From assembly GCA_005883865.1 (NCBI GenBank), contig VBAO01000098.1:1-7551 (forward strand): a stretch of DNA of 7,551 nucleotides, in the 5' to 3' direction. This document shows, piece after piece, positions 1 through 7,312 of the stretch. This stretch comes from Candidatus Segetimicrobium genomatis. GTDB lineage: Bacteria; Sysuimicrobiota; Sysuimicrobiia; Sysuimicrobiales; Segetimicrobiaceae. Each line of letters opens with the position of its first letter. The first letter of the stretch is position 1. Position numbers and translations under genes: made by a program. The notes beneath the pieces are model-generated. The model saw only the letters and a program-made list of their open reading frames with translations, was not told where the DNA came from and ran no database searches.

Positions 1-774
1 GCTGACAGGAGCATAGAGGAAACCGCGCCCATACAACTCCGGGGCGGGATTGGAAGGCGAATCTCCCTCCGAGATCCCCAAATGCTGCAGCAACCGGGCC
101 AGATGATCAGCGTATGCCGCTCGATTCTCCCGCGTGGACATGCCCTGCCCGCCGATCTCGGCCTCGAGCACCGGGATCCCCATCTCGACGGCCGTCAACC
201 CCAGGACCCCTTGGGGCCACCCGCCTGCCCGCAGACGCGTGAAGCCAGCCGCCACTGCCGCCTGCCTGCTCCGCACGGCGACGTCGCTCGCGCCTTCCGG
301 GAACTCAACATAGGGTGCAACCATTCCGCTTGCGTACCAGCTATGGAGAGTAAAGAGGAAGTCAGCGCCCTTCAGGATGTCGTGAACAAGTCGATATGCC
401 AGACGTTCCGTTGGGGTGCCGTCAATATGACCAGGGAACGATCGATTGAGATCAAGGTTATCCAAGGGGTTGCGCCTTTGATGGTGTGCGAAAGCGGGCG
501 GGTTTGCCACAGGAACCAGAATGATCGTCCCCCGGAGATCAGCCGACTGCAGTCTGTCCCAAAAATCCAATAAGGCCAGCATTCCGTCGGGCTCATCCCC
601 GTGAATTCCCGCGATCGCCACGAAACGAGGGCGACGACGTGTGCCCACCGCGACCTTTACGGGAACGGTGACCCAGGAGCCGTCCGCGATGGGTGCGACG
701 GCAAAGTCGAAGGCGTGGCGGGACTCCAGCGCGAGCGCATCCACGTCACCCCATTCACTGATTCGCAGCGCCAT
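1..774 (-). CDS. Succinylglutamate desuccinylase/aspartoacylase (M14-like) family zinc hydrolase, C-terminus beyond window
   Basis: I translated this minus-strand frame by hand from ATG at 774-772. It stays open for 258 codons to the window edge with no stop, so it is a partial gene. The product resembles zinc carboxypeptidase-fold amidases that remove acyl groups from amino acids or related amides. Visible motifs are GIHGDEPDG with the HxxE zinc pair H58/E61, VPVANPPAF (87-95), NLDLNRSFPG with the substrate-binding N110-R111 pair, a third zinc ligand H144 in TLHSWY, and EAEIGG with likely catalytic E206. All key residues are present. It starts 35 bases after the upstream permease gene and is probably co-transcribed with it. 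No good Shine-Dalgarno precedes the ATG; the frame is open further upstream but offers no ATG, GTG or TTG there. Family membership is clear. The actual substrate is unknown; a link to the imported ligand is inference from position. Confidence 0.88.
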   Translation of the reverse strand, partial: MALRISEWGDVDALALESRHAFDFAVAPIADGSWVTVPVKVAVGTRRRPRFVAIAGIHGDEPDGMLALLDFWDRLQSADLRGTIILVPVANPPAFAHHQRRNPLDNLDLNRSFPGHIDGTPTERLAYRLVHDILKGADFLFTLHSWYASGMVAPYVEFPEGASDVAVRSRQAAVAAGFTRLRAGGWPQGVLGLTAVEMGIPVLEAEIGGQGMSTRENRAAYADHLARLLQHLGISEGDSPSNPAPELYGRGFLYAPVS

Positions 775-809
775 ACGGCAACGTCGCCAGAAACTTCGGT
801 TCCCCCCGC

Positions 810-1629
810 CTATCCTTTGAGACCGGTCAGTGCGACCGACTCGATGATTTGACGCCTGAGGACAATGAACGCGATCAGCATCGGAATGGTGTTCAGCATC
901 GCAGCCGCGGTGAGCAGGTTGTAATCCGCGGTATACCTCGATTGGAAGGTACTCAACCCAAGTTCCATCAGGTACATGCCGCGGCTCGTTGCCATGAGCA
1001 AAGGCCAAATGAAGGCGCTCCAGGCTTGAATAAAAGCCAAAATACCCAAAGCGCCGATAGCCGACGCCGAGAGCGGCACAACCACTCGGAGGAAGATCCT
1101 CAGCTCCGATGCGCCATCCACTCGCGCCGCATCCAGGAGTTCATCCGGAATGGCATGAGCGATATGTTGGCGCATCAGAAAAATGCCGAAGCTCATGATC
1201 AGATACGGAGACGCGATGCCGACATAGGTGTTGATCAATCCGAACGATTTCATCGTCAGGAAAAGAGGGATCATATATGTCTCAAATGGGAACATCGCGG
1301 ATGCCAGGATCACGAGAAAAAGAACGTCCCTCCCGGGAAAGACGTGCTTGCCAAAACGATACAATGATACTATTGACGAAGTAGCGACCGATGGGTGCTG
1401 CCTGGAGTGCCGTGGGATAGTTTGCGAGCGTCCAATGGATCGGGAGTAGTCGAGGTGGCCACAGCAGCGTCTCATTCGCGGGCTTGAGGGAAGTCGCCAA
1501 CATCCAAACGAGCGGAAAGAGCATCACCAGGCTCCCGGAAAGAAGAAGACCGTGGCTGATTGCCGGAACTCCAAGACGCTGCCATACGGCACGGCTCCGA
1601 CCCGGCTGGCCTCTGCGCACCGACTTCAC
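810..1629 (-). pseudogene. Frameshifted MalG-like ABC sugar permease of cassette B
   Basis: This is the inner-membrane permease of a CUT1-type importer, here split over two frames. The first 91 codons run from GTG at 1629 (overlapping the previous stop as GTGA) to the serine codon at 1359-1357 and align with the start of the intact paralogue at 4183-5004. The second part, in another frame from the phenylalanine codon at 1355-1353 to the TAG at 812-810, gives 181 residues from FGKHVFPGR to the C-terminus and includes the EAA loop (DAARVDGASELRIF, followed by VVVP). The paralogue has 17 residues (its 77-93, within a membrane helix) between these two points; here a single base lies between them. 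The net loss is about 50 bases, which breaks the frame and removes most of that helix. Reading on from the GTG gives only 115 residues. The remainder has no further stops or shifts, so the lesion is recent or an assembly error. Loss of function is inferred. Confidence 0.8.
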
Positions 1630-2585
1630 TCCACGCTAGGGCGCATCACTCGGAACTGAATGAGCGTGAGGACTATGACGATGATCGTGAGCACAACGGC
1701 CTCGGCGGATGCGAACCCCATCTTGAAAAATTGGAACCCGTTTTGATAGATGTCGAACACCAGGACGCGCAGCAAGCCTCCGGGCGCCGCCTGGGATCCT
1801 TGAGTCATGACATAGACCTGGGTGAAGACGTTGTAGGCGTTGATCGTGGAAACGATTATGACAAAGAGGATAATCGGCTCCAGTAGAGGGAGCGTGATCC
1901 GGCGGAACTTCGCCCAGCCGGCGGCCCCATCGATACTCGCGGCTTCATAGTAGATCGTCGGAATGCTCTGGAGTCCCACAAGCAGCAGCACCATATTGTA
2001 TCCGAGAACCTTCCATACACTCATGATGATGATCGCTGCCATCGCCATATCCGGGGACGTCAGCCAGCCGATCGGTTGCACGCCGAACCAAGACAGGAAG
2101 TAATTGAGGATGCCGTAGCGCGCATCGAAGATCCACTTCCACGCGATCGCCATGGGCACCATTGGCATGATGACAGGCACGAAGTAAATAGCCTGATAGA
2201 CTCCCGTCAGGCGCAGCTTGCCCGAGAGCATGACGGCCAGCGCAAGACCTAAGACGACACTGATCGTAACCACAAACACCGCGAACACCGTCGTGTTTCG
2301 CAAGGCTCCGAGGAAGTTCTGGTCTTGAAGGAGATCCTGGTAATTGCCCAGTCCCACGAATGGCTTCAGCGGCCGGATCAAATGCCAGTCGTAGAAGCTT
2401 AGGTAGAACGTCCGGCCGATCGGCTGGAGTCGGAGAATCCAATAGACCAGCAGTATGGGCGCCAGCCCGGTATAGCAGAAGACATAGGTGGCTAGCGTGA
2501 CCCGACTGATCCGAAGGCGACGGCAAATCCAGGCGGACAGCGCGGCATCGTATCGAAGCTCTCCCCCGGCAGACGTCACCCCCAT
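1626..2585 (-). CDS. MalF-like ABC sugar permease of cassette B
   Basis: Inner-membrane permease subunit of a CUT1-type (carbohydrate) ABC importer, 319 residues, close to the usual 290-320. Several hydrophobic helices are visible, the first at about residues 31-53 and others near 98-120, 130-148, 182-205, 235-250 and 295-310. The cytoplasmic EAA loop that docks the ATPase is at 214-233 (EAASIDGAAGW, ending ITLP). WKWIFDARYGILNY (149-162) is typical of the MalF/UgpA-type permease. ATG at 2585 has only a weak AGG about eight bases upstream; GTG at 2579 is an alternative. The gene follows the binding-protein gene by 66 bases and ends in a GTGA overlap with the next permease gene, implying translational coupling. 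The partner MalG-like gene is broken in this assembly, so it may lack its native partner. The ligand cannot be told from the sequence. Confidence 0.93.
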   Translation of the reverse strand: MGVTSAGGELRYDAALSAWICRRLRISRVTLATYVFCYTGLAPILLVYWILRLQPIGRTFYLSFYDWHLIRPLKPFVGLGNYQDLLQDQNFLGALRNTTVFAVFVVTISVVLGLALAVMLSGKLRLTGVYQAIYFVPVIMPMVPMAIAWKWIFDARYGILNYFLSWFGVQPIGWLTSPDMAMAAIIIMSVWKVLGYNMVLLLVGLQSIPTIYYEAASIDGAAGWAKFRRITLPLLEPIILFVIIVSTINAYNVFTQVYVMTQGSQAAPGGLLRVLVFDIYQNGFQFFKMGFASAEAVVLTIIVIVLTLIQFRVMRPSVE

Positions 2586-2651
2586 GACGCTACCTGGGCC
2601 CTAGCATTGGGTCACTGGAACCGAGGCGGACTGATGATCCCAGACCACTCC

Positions 2652-4037
2652 TTAGTCGGCCCCGTAGACCCCTGCCTTCTTCAATATGTTGTCGGTTTCC
2701 ACCGCCGTGGCATGGATCGTCTTGGCGATCCCATCTGGATTATCGACAAGGGACTTATCCATGTAAGCGGCAACCAGGCGGTCAGCCATCTTGCTCTGCA
2801 CCTCGACAAAAGCCGGGACGGGAGGCTCTTCGAAAAACCCTCGTCCCTTGGGCCAGACGAGGAACGCTTTGTATTGCGGTGTCTCCCTAAGAATGGGACC
2901 CCAATCGACGTCCTTGCGGATTGCGGTCCAGCCCGAGGTCTTGATCAATTCGACCTGCATCGCAGGGCTCACCATGAATTGCGCAAAGTCCCATGCAATA
3001 TCAGGGGACTTGGATGTGCGTGTGACGTAGATGCAGTACGGCCACGTGTTGGCGCCCCAGCGTTTGGCCCGTGGAATGGGGGCGGTGTTGTAGAGAACGT
3101 CGGGGCCTTTCGTTTTAAGCTCGCCGATCACCCAGCTCTCCCGCATCAACATGGCCGTCTGCTGGCTGACGAAAGCGTCTGCGTCGTGCCGGAGCTTGGG
3201 GTCATCGACATGGTACTTGTGGACCGCGTCGATGTAGAACTTCAACGCTTGCCGGCCGGCCTCATTATCGTAACCATTGTGCCATTTTCCGGCCTTGGTC
3301 TGGACGATGGTGTAGCCACCGTACGCATATGCGATGAAGTCGAACTTGTCGGCCACTCCTGACCCTTGTCCTGAAAGCCGGAGGCTGAGACCGGATCGAA
3401 TGAGATTCTTTGATGAGTCGTACTTTGCAAGCTTGCGGGCGGCAGCCATGAGCTCATCGAAGGTCGCTGGCGGCTTGTTTGGGTCGAGCCCGGCCTCGGT
3501 GAACATTTTCGTGTTGTAGTAGAGATTTTCTCTTCCGCCGTCCATCATCGGAATGCCGTAAGTCTTGCCTTTCCAGGTTATCCAATCAACAACCGCTTGA
3601 TCGTAGACACCGCTCTTGACGAACGCTGCAACTTTCGGAGGGTTCGGCGGAAGCAGATCGGCATCGGACAGACCAATCGTTATCGTTCGACTGATGTCAA
3701 AAATATCCGGACCCGAGTCCGCGGGGATTGCCGCAGATACCTTTGCTTCCATTTCCCGCAACGTACTGCTCAACGTTTCAAGGCGAAACCCAGGATGCGT
3801 CTTTGCGTATTCCTCAGCAGCCTTCTTGATGAAGGGCTCTATCTCCGGATACCCGGTCCAGTAGTTAAGTGTTACCGGTGAGGCGCCGACGGTGATTTGA
3901 GGGCTCAACAACGGCTGCAATTGCCATCCGGAGGCCGCCGCGGTGACGCCTGCGACGCCTCCGGCCTTCAGAAATGCTCGCCGCGTAATGCGCCTGGCTG
4001 CCGGGGTCCTTCGTTCACGCCCGCCCCTACCGATCAT
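2652..4037 (-). CDS. Tat-exported extracellular solute-binding protein (family 1) of cassette B
   Basis: Binding protein that captures the ligand outside the membrane and delivers it to the permease pair; 461 residues, normal for family 1 sugar-type binding proteins. The start is ATG at 4037 because a full AGGAGG (4052-4047) lies nine bases upstream; GTG at 4067 would put that site inside the gene. The N-terminus is a twin-arginine signal: TRRAFLKAGG at 18-27 with R19-R20, then a weakly hydrophobic stretch and a possible cleavage site near A52. No lipobox cysteine follows, so the protein is probably soluble. The fold begins VTLNYWTGYPEIEPF; LYYNTKMF (172-179), GYDNEAGR (255-262) and RESWVIG (299-305) match the cassette A paralogue. 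First gene of cassette B; an inverted repeat precedes its ribosome binding site. Importer role is secure by family; the ligand is unknown. Confidence 0.94.
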   Translation of the reverse strand: MIGRGGRERRTPAARRITRRAFLKAGGVAGVTAAASGWQLQPLLSPQITVGASPVTLNYWTGYPEIEPFIKKAAEEYAKTHPGFRLETLSSTLREMEAKVSAAIPADSGPDIFDISRTITIGLSDADLLPPNPPKVAAFVKSGVYDQAVVDWITWKGKTYGIPMMDGGRENLYYNTKMFTEAGLDPNKPPATFDELMAAARKLAKYDSSKNLIRSGLSLRLSGQGSGVADKFDFIAYAYGGYTIVQTKAGKWHNGYDNEAGRQALKFYIDAVHKYHVDDPKLRHDADAFVSQQTAMLMRESWVIGELKTKGPDVLYNTAPIPRAKRWGANTWPYCIYVTRTSKSPDIAWDFAQFMVSPAMQVELIKTSGWTAIRKDVDWGPILRETPQYKAFLVWPKGRGFFEEPPVPAFVEVQSKMADRLVAAYMDKSLVDNPDGIAKTIHATAVETDNILKKAGVYGAD

Positions 4038-4046
4038 GGTTCGCAT

Positions 4047-4052
4047 CCTCCT
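4047..4052 (-). promoter_or_regulatory. Shine-Dalgarno AGGAGG for the cassette B binding-protein gene
   Basis: A perfect AGGAGG on the minus strand lies nine bases before ATG 4037. It decides the start of the binding-protein gene, since an in-frame ATG directly abuts it (4046) and an in-frame GTG (4067) lies before it. It is the strongest ribosome binding site in the window. Confidence 0.85.
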
Positions 4053-4066
4053 ATTGGGAACGCTCA

Positions 4067-4095
4067 CGCCAATCTTGATGACATTGCGATTGGCG
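4067..4095. promoter_or_regulatory. Perfect 8-bp inverted repeat upstream of cassette B (candidate operator or leader hairpin)
   Basis: CGCCAATC at 4067-4074 is mirrored exactly by GATTGGCG at 4088-4095, with a 13-base spacer. The arm centres are 21 bp apart, two helical turns, which suits a dimeric regulator. In RNA it would form an 8-bp stem. It lies 14 bases before the AGGAGG of the binding-protein gene, in the only sizeable gap between the two cassettes. That position suggests control of cassette B specifically. The repeat is seen directly; the function is inferred, and I found no convincing promoter beside it. Confidence 0.5.
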
Positions 4096-4182
4096 CTCTT
4101 TACTTGCCCTTACTTTATTGCCATCCCTGACTCCTGCTGCGGGGTGGGAGCCGTCAATCATTCCCTCCGACGCAAGTTTTGC

Positions 4183-5004
4183 TTAGCGGAACCCGGTGAA
4201 GGCGATGCCTTGGGTGATGTACCGCCGGAAGAAGAGAAAGATGGCCGTCACCGGCAGGATGCTGACGATCGCCCCGGCGGTGATGGCGCCGTAGTCCGCC
4301 GTGTAGCGCTTCTGGAAGACGGCCAGCCCGACCTCCGTCGTATACATGTTCTGCGTGCTGGCGATGATCAACGGCCAGATGAACGCCGTCCAGGCCTGGA
4401 TGGCGGCGAAAATCCCGACCGCCGCCATGGCCGACAGGGCGGTCGGGACGGCCACGTGCGTGAAGATCCGCCATTCCGAGGCGCCATCGATGCGCGCCGC
4501 ATCCATCAGGTCGTCGGGGAACGTGGACTGGAAATACTGGCGCATGATGAAGACGCCAAAGCTCATCATCAGGTAGGGCGCCAGCAGTCCCTGATACGTG
4601 TTGATCCACCGCCAGTCGCGCATCGTCAGATAGAGCGGGACCATGTAGGTCTCCAGCGGGAGGATCGCCGTCGCCAGGAGGATCAGGAAGATCACCGTCC
4701 TGCCGGGGAAGCGGTACTTCCCGAAGACGTAGCCGGCCATGCTGGATGTCACGAGGACGACCATGGTCGACACGAACGTCACGATCAGGCTGTTGACCAA
4801 GAACCGCCCAAACGGGGCCGCCTGAAAGGCCCGCACGTAGTTGGCGAATGTGGGAACATGCGGCAGCAACGGCGGGGGGAACTGGATGATCTCGGTGGCG
4901 GGCTTCACCGACGTCGACAGCATCCAGACAAAGGGAAAGACCATGACGATCGCCCAAGCGGCCAGGAACGCGTGAATGAACAGCAGGCGCGGGCCGCCTC
5001 TCAT
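4183..5004 (-). CDS. MalG-like ABC sugar permease of cassette A
   Basis: Second inner-membrane permease subunit of a CUT1-type importer; 273 residues, the expected size. The first helix is at about residues 8-30, others near 70-93, 103-124, 138-155, 187-212 and 243-260. The EAA loop at 168-187 (DAARIDGASEWRIF, ending VAVP) is intact and should dock a shared ATPase encoded elsewhere. ATG at 5004 overlaps the previous stop as ATGA and has GGAG (5017-5014) nine bases upstream, so both coupling and direct initiation are supported. It ends with TAA at 4185-4183, followed by 145 bases before cassette B. It is roughly half identical by eye to the broken paralogue at 810-1629 and serves as the reference showing the 17 codons missing there. 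The ligand is unknown. Confidence 0.94.
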   Translation of the reverse strand: MRGGPRLLFIHAFLAAWAIVMVFPFVWMLSTSVKPATEIIQFPPPLLPHVPTFANYVRAFQAAPFGRFLVNSLIVTFVSTMVVLVTSSMAGYVFGKYRFPGRTVIFLILLATAILPLETYMVPLYLTMRDWRWINTYQGLLAPYLMMSFGVFIMRQYFQSTFPDDLMDAARIDGASEWRIFTHVAVPTALSAMAAVGIFAAIQAWTAFIWPLIIASTQNMYTTEVGLAVFQKRYTADYGAITAGAIVSILPVTAIFLFFRRYITQGIAFTGFR

Positions 5005-5912
5005 TCGGTTTGGCTCCGCAGGACCCGGAACTGGATCAGGGTCAGGCCCAGCACGATGACGAAGAACACCGTGGCTTCGGCCGACGCGTAGCCCATCCGG
5101 TAGAAGCGAAAGGCGTTCTCGAAGATGTCATAGATCAGGACGCGCACCAGGCCCGCCGGCGAGCCCTGGATGTCGGAGGCCAGGACGTACACCTGCGTGA
5201 ACACGTTGTAGGCGGCGATCGTCGAGATGACCGTGATGAGCAGCACGGTCGGCATCAAGAGCGGAAGGGTGATGGATCGGAAGTGCCGCCACCCCGCGGC
5301 GCCGTCGATCAGGGCGGCCTCCGTGTACTCGGCCGGGATCGCCCGGAGACCCACGATGAACAGGATCATGTTGTACCCGAGCGTCTTCCACACCGACATG
5401 ATGATGACGGCCCAGAGGGTCGCGCGCGGCTCGGTCAGCCACGACACCGGACCCAGCCCCACCAGCGACAGCAGATAGTTCAGGACGCCGTACCGGGTGT
5501 CGCAGATCCACTTCCAGGCCACCGCCTCCGGCACCGTCGGCGCGACGAACGGCAGAAAGTAGAGGAGCTGATAGAGCCCTTCCAGCCGCACGCCGCGGGC
5601 CAGCGGCAGCGCCACGAGGAGCGCCAGGACCACGCTGGCGGTGACGGTGACCGCGGCGAAGATCGTGGTGTTGGACAAGGCGAGCTGAAAGTTCGGGTCG
5701 AGCAGGAGCTCCCGGAAGTTCCCCAGCCCGACAAAGGGCTTGGCGGGAGAAATGAGGTCCCAGTTGAGGGTGCTCAACTGGAGGGTCCGGGCGATGGGAA
5801 TGATACGGAACACGACGAACAGGGCCGTGGGGATCGCCAGCATCAGGTAGCAGAACGCATATCGCGCCATCAGGGCGCGGCTGACCCTCATCAGCGCCGC
5901 CGCGCGGCCCAC
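5001..5912 (-). CDS. MalF-like ABC sugar permease of cassette A
   Basis: First inner-membrane permease subunit of cassette A, 303 residues, normal for the family. Hydrophobic helices are visible at about 17-40, 82-105, 113-133, 167-190, 218-235 and 279-295. The EAA loop lies at 198-217 (EAALIDGAAGWRHF, ending ITLP). WKWICDTRYGVLNY (133-146) parallels the motif in the cassette B paralogue. The start is uncertain: GTG at 5912 gives this length, ATG at 5891 would give 296 residues, and neither has a good ribosome binding site. The gene follows the binding-protein gene by 76 bases containing a small inverted repeat, and overlaps the next permease gene by ATGA. Codon use is clearly more GC-rich than in the cassette B homologue. 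Permease assignment is secure; the substrate is not. Confidence 0.93.
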   Translation of the reverse strand: MGRAAALMRVSRALMARYAFCYLMLAIPTALFVVFRIIPIARTLQLSTLNWDLISPAKPFVGLGNFRELLLDPNFQLALSNTTIFAAVTVTASVVLALLVALPLARGVRLEGLYQLLYFLPFVAPTVPEAVAWKWICDTRYGVLNYLLSLVGLGPVSWLTEPRATLWAVIIMSVWKTLGYNMILFIVGLRAIPAEYTEAALIDGAAGWRHFRSITLPLLMPTVLLITVISTIAAYNVFTQVYVLASDIQGSPAGLVRVLIYDIFENAFRFYRMGYASAEATVFFVIVLGLTLIQFRVLRSQTE

Positions 5913-5956
5913 GATGGACCACGTCGGGAAGGCCCCCGGCGATCGCTCCGCTCGCT

Positions 5957-5981
5957 GAGCCCTCCCGTACGCTCCGGGCTC
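5957..5981 (-). repeat. Inverted repeat between binding-protein and permease genes of cassette A
   Basis: On the minus strand GAGCCC (5981-5976) and GGGCTC (5962-5957) can pair around a 13-base loop, starting 7 bases after the binding-protein stop. There is no U-tract, so it is not a standard terminator. Hairpins here in sugar importers often protect the abundant binding-protein mRNA and lower permease expression (known for malE-malF). A 6-bp GC stem in GC-rich DNA can also arise by chance. Confidence 0.3.
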
Positions 5982-5988
5982 GGACCCC

Positions 5989-7296
5989 TTACTCGCCGTA
6001 GAGCCCGTCCCGCTTCAGGATGGTATTGGTTTCCCCCGCGGCCGTGTGGAGCACGTTCGCGATGCCGGCGGCATTGCCGGCCAGGGTGGCATCCCGGTAG
6101 GCGGCGACGAGTCGGGCCGCCAACTTTGTCTCGATCTCATCGAAGTCCTTGATGTTCGGCATCGACCAGTACACGTACTTGGGGTCCCGGATCAGGAACC
6201 CCTTGTACTGCGGGAATTTCGCGATCACCGGATCAAAGTTGACGTCTTGGCGCAGCGGGATCCACCCGACCTCCTGGAGGAGCTGACGTTCGAATTGCGG
6301 TTGCGTCAAGAACTTGACGAAGTCCCACGCCACATCGGGGTTCCTGGCCGATCGGCTCGTATAGAGGCTCACCGACCCCACGATCGTTCCCCACCGCTGG
6401 TCCCGCGGGATCGCCGCCGTTTGGTACTTGAGGGTGGGCGCATTCTTCTGGATGTCGCCGATCACCCAGGACTCGCGTTCGAACATGGCCGTCTGCCCCA
6501 ATTCAAAGGATTCGGCGTCGTGTTTGATATCCAGGCTGTCGACCTTGTTCACGAACACGGCATCGATGTGCATCTTGAGCGTGGCCCGCCCCGCGTCGTT
6601 GTCGTATCCGGCCTTGTATTTGCCCTGCGCGTTCCGCGTTAGGAGCTCCCCGCCGCGGGGCCACATCAGGATGGCAAACTTCTCGGCCACGCCGCTCCCG
6701 GCGCCGAAGAGCCGCAGGCTGACCCCGCTCCGGACGACGCGGCCCTGCGCATCGACCTTGACCAGCTTTTTCGCAACGGCCATGAGCTCATCCATGGTCT
6801 GGGGGGGCCCAGAGACCCCGGCCTCTTTGAACATCTCCGTGTTGTAGTACAAGGCGCCGACTCCCGCGAACCACGGGACTCCGTACACATCAGTGCCGAC
6901 CGACGCGGCCTCCTGGGCCGACGCGTTGAAGCTCCGGCTGCGAACGAACTGCGCGATGTCGGGCGGAGCCTTGGGGATGAGACCGGCTTCGATGTATCGT
7001 TCCACGGTCGGCGCCTCGACCTCCAGGATGTTCCCGGCCGTATCCGACGGAAGGGATGCCGCCAGCTTGCGCTCGTAGTCGCGGATGTCGGTGGTCAGGA
7101 CCGTCACTTTGACGTTGGGATGCGCCTGCTGGTAGGCCTCCGCGGCCCGCTGGTAGATCGGCGCGATCTCCGGGTAGCCGCCCCAAATCGACACCTCGAC
7201 CGCCGGCGCGGCGCGTCCGGCCGGTGCGGATATGACCACGACCGCCAGGACCAGGATGAGGATCACACCTGGCCAATGCGCCCCCTGCCGTCCCAT
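5989..7296 (-). CDS. Sec-exported extracellular solute-binding protein (family 1) of cassette A
   Basis: Ligand-binding protein of a CUT1-type importer, 435 residues from ATG 7296. That start is preferred because AGGGGAG (7312-7306) sits nine bases upstream; the earlier ATGs at 7305 and 7302 are too close to it. The N-terminus is a Sec signal: MGRQG, a hydrophobic core over about residues 10-24 and likely cleavage near A29/A30, with no lipobox cysteine. The mature protein opens VEVSIWGGYPEIAP, typical of family 1 binding proteins. YGVPWFAGVGALYYNTEMF (138-156), GYDNDAGR (230-237) and RESWVIG (274-280) are shared with the cassette B paralogue, as is the C-terminal pattern LVAAYRD followed by ETNTILKRDGLYG. 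First gene of cassette A, 76 bases ahead of its MalF-like partner. The ligand is not deducible; a carbohydrate or polyol is the family default. Confidence 0.94.
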   Translation of the reverse strand: MGRQGAHWPGVILILVLAVVVISAPAGRAAPAVEVSIWGGYPEIAPIYQRAAEAYQQAHPNVKVTVLTTDIRDYERKLAASLPSDTAGNILEVEAPTVERYIEAGLIPKAPPDIAQFVRSRSFNASAQEAASVGTDVYGVPWFAGVGALYYNTEMFKEAGVSGPPQTMDELMAVAKKLVKVDAQGRVVRSGVSLRLFGAGSGVAEKFAILMWPRGGELLTRNAQGKYKAGYDNDAGRATLKMHIDAVFVNKVDSLDIKHDAESFELGQTAMFERESWVIGDIQKNAPTLKYQTAAIPRDQRWGTIVGSVSLYTSRSARNPDVAWDFVKFLTQPQFERQLLQEVGWIPLRQDVNFDPVIAKFPQYKGFLIRDPKYVYWSMPNIKDFDEIETKLAARLVAAYRDATLAGNAAGIANVLHTAAGETNTILKRDGLYGE

Positions 7297-7305
7297 GATC
7301 ATCAT

Positions 7306-7312
7306 CTCCCCT
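7306..7312 (-). promoter_or_regulatory. Shine-Dalgarno AGGGGAG for the cassette A binding-protein gene
   Basis: A purine-rich AGGGGAG on the minus strand lies nine bases before ATG 7296. It favours that start over ATG 7305 and 7302, and over a longer reading from 7371 that would bury the signal peptide behind about 25 extra residues. Confidence 0.75.

Noticed and set aside
82..573. Plus-strand open frame of 163 codons
   Set aside because: It lies opposite the zinc hydrolase, whose minus-strand frame has the complete set of metal and substrate motifs.
1350..1360. Programmed frameshift as an explanation for the split permease
   Set aside because: A shift would restore the frame but not the 17 missing helix residues, and there is no classic slippery heptamer with a downstream structure.
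4096..4182. Possible sigma-70 promoter for cassette B (TTGACG at 4157-4152 on the minus strand)
   Set aside because: No acceptable -10 element lies 16-18 bases downstream; the later AATAAAGT stretch has no matching -35.
4170..4187. Possible terminator after the cassette A MalG-like gene (GCAA-AAC-TTGC)
   Set aside because: Only a 4-bp stem with a 3-base loop and no T tract, so too weak to call.
4154..4957. Minus-strand open frame of 267 codons overlapping the MalG-like gene
   Set aside because: It is a frame-shifted shadow of the intact permease at 4183-5004, with no membrane helices.
3943..5091. Long plus-strand open frame of 382 codons
   Set aside because: It is antisense to the MalG-like and binding-protein genes, is rich in D, R, H, G and Q as expected of a shadow frame in GC-rich DNA, and resembles no family.
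5010..6152. Plus-strand open frame of 380 codons with low-complexity charged sequence
   Set aside because: Antisense shadow of the cassette A MalF-like gene and the end of its binding-protein gene; the minus strand has clear family motifs.
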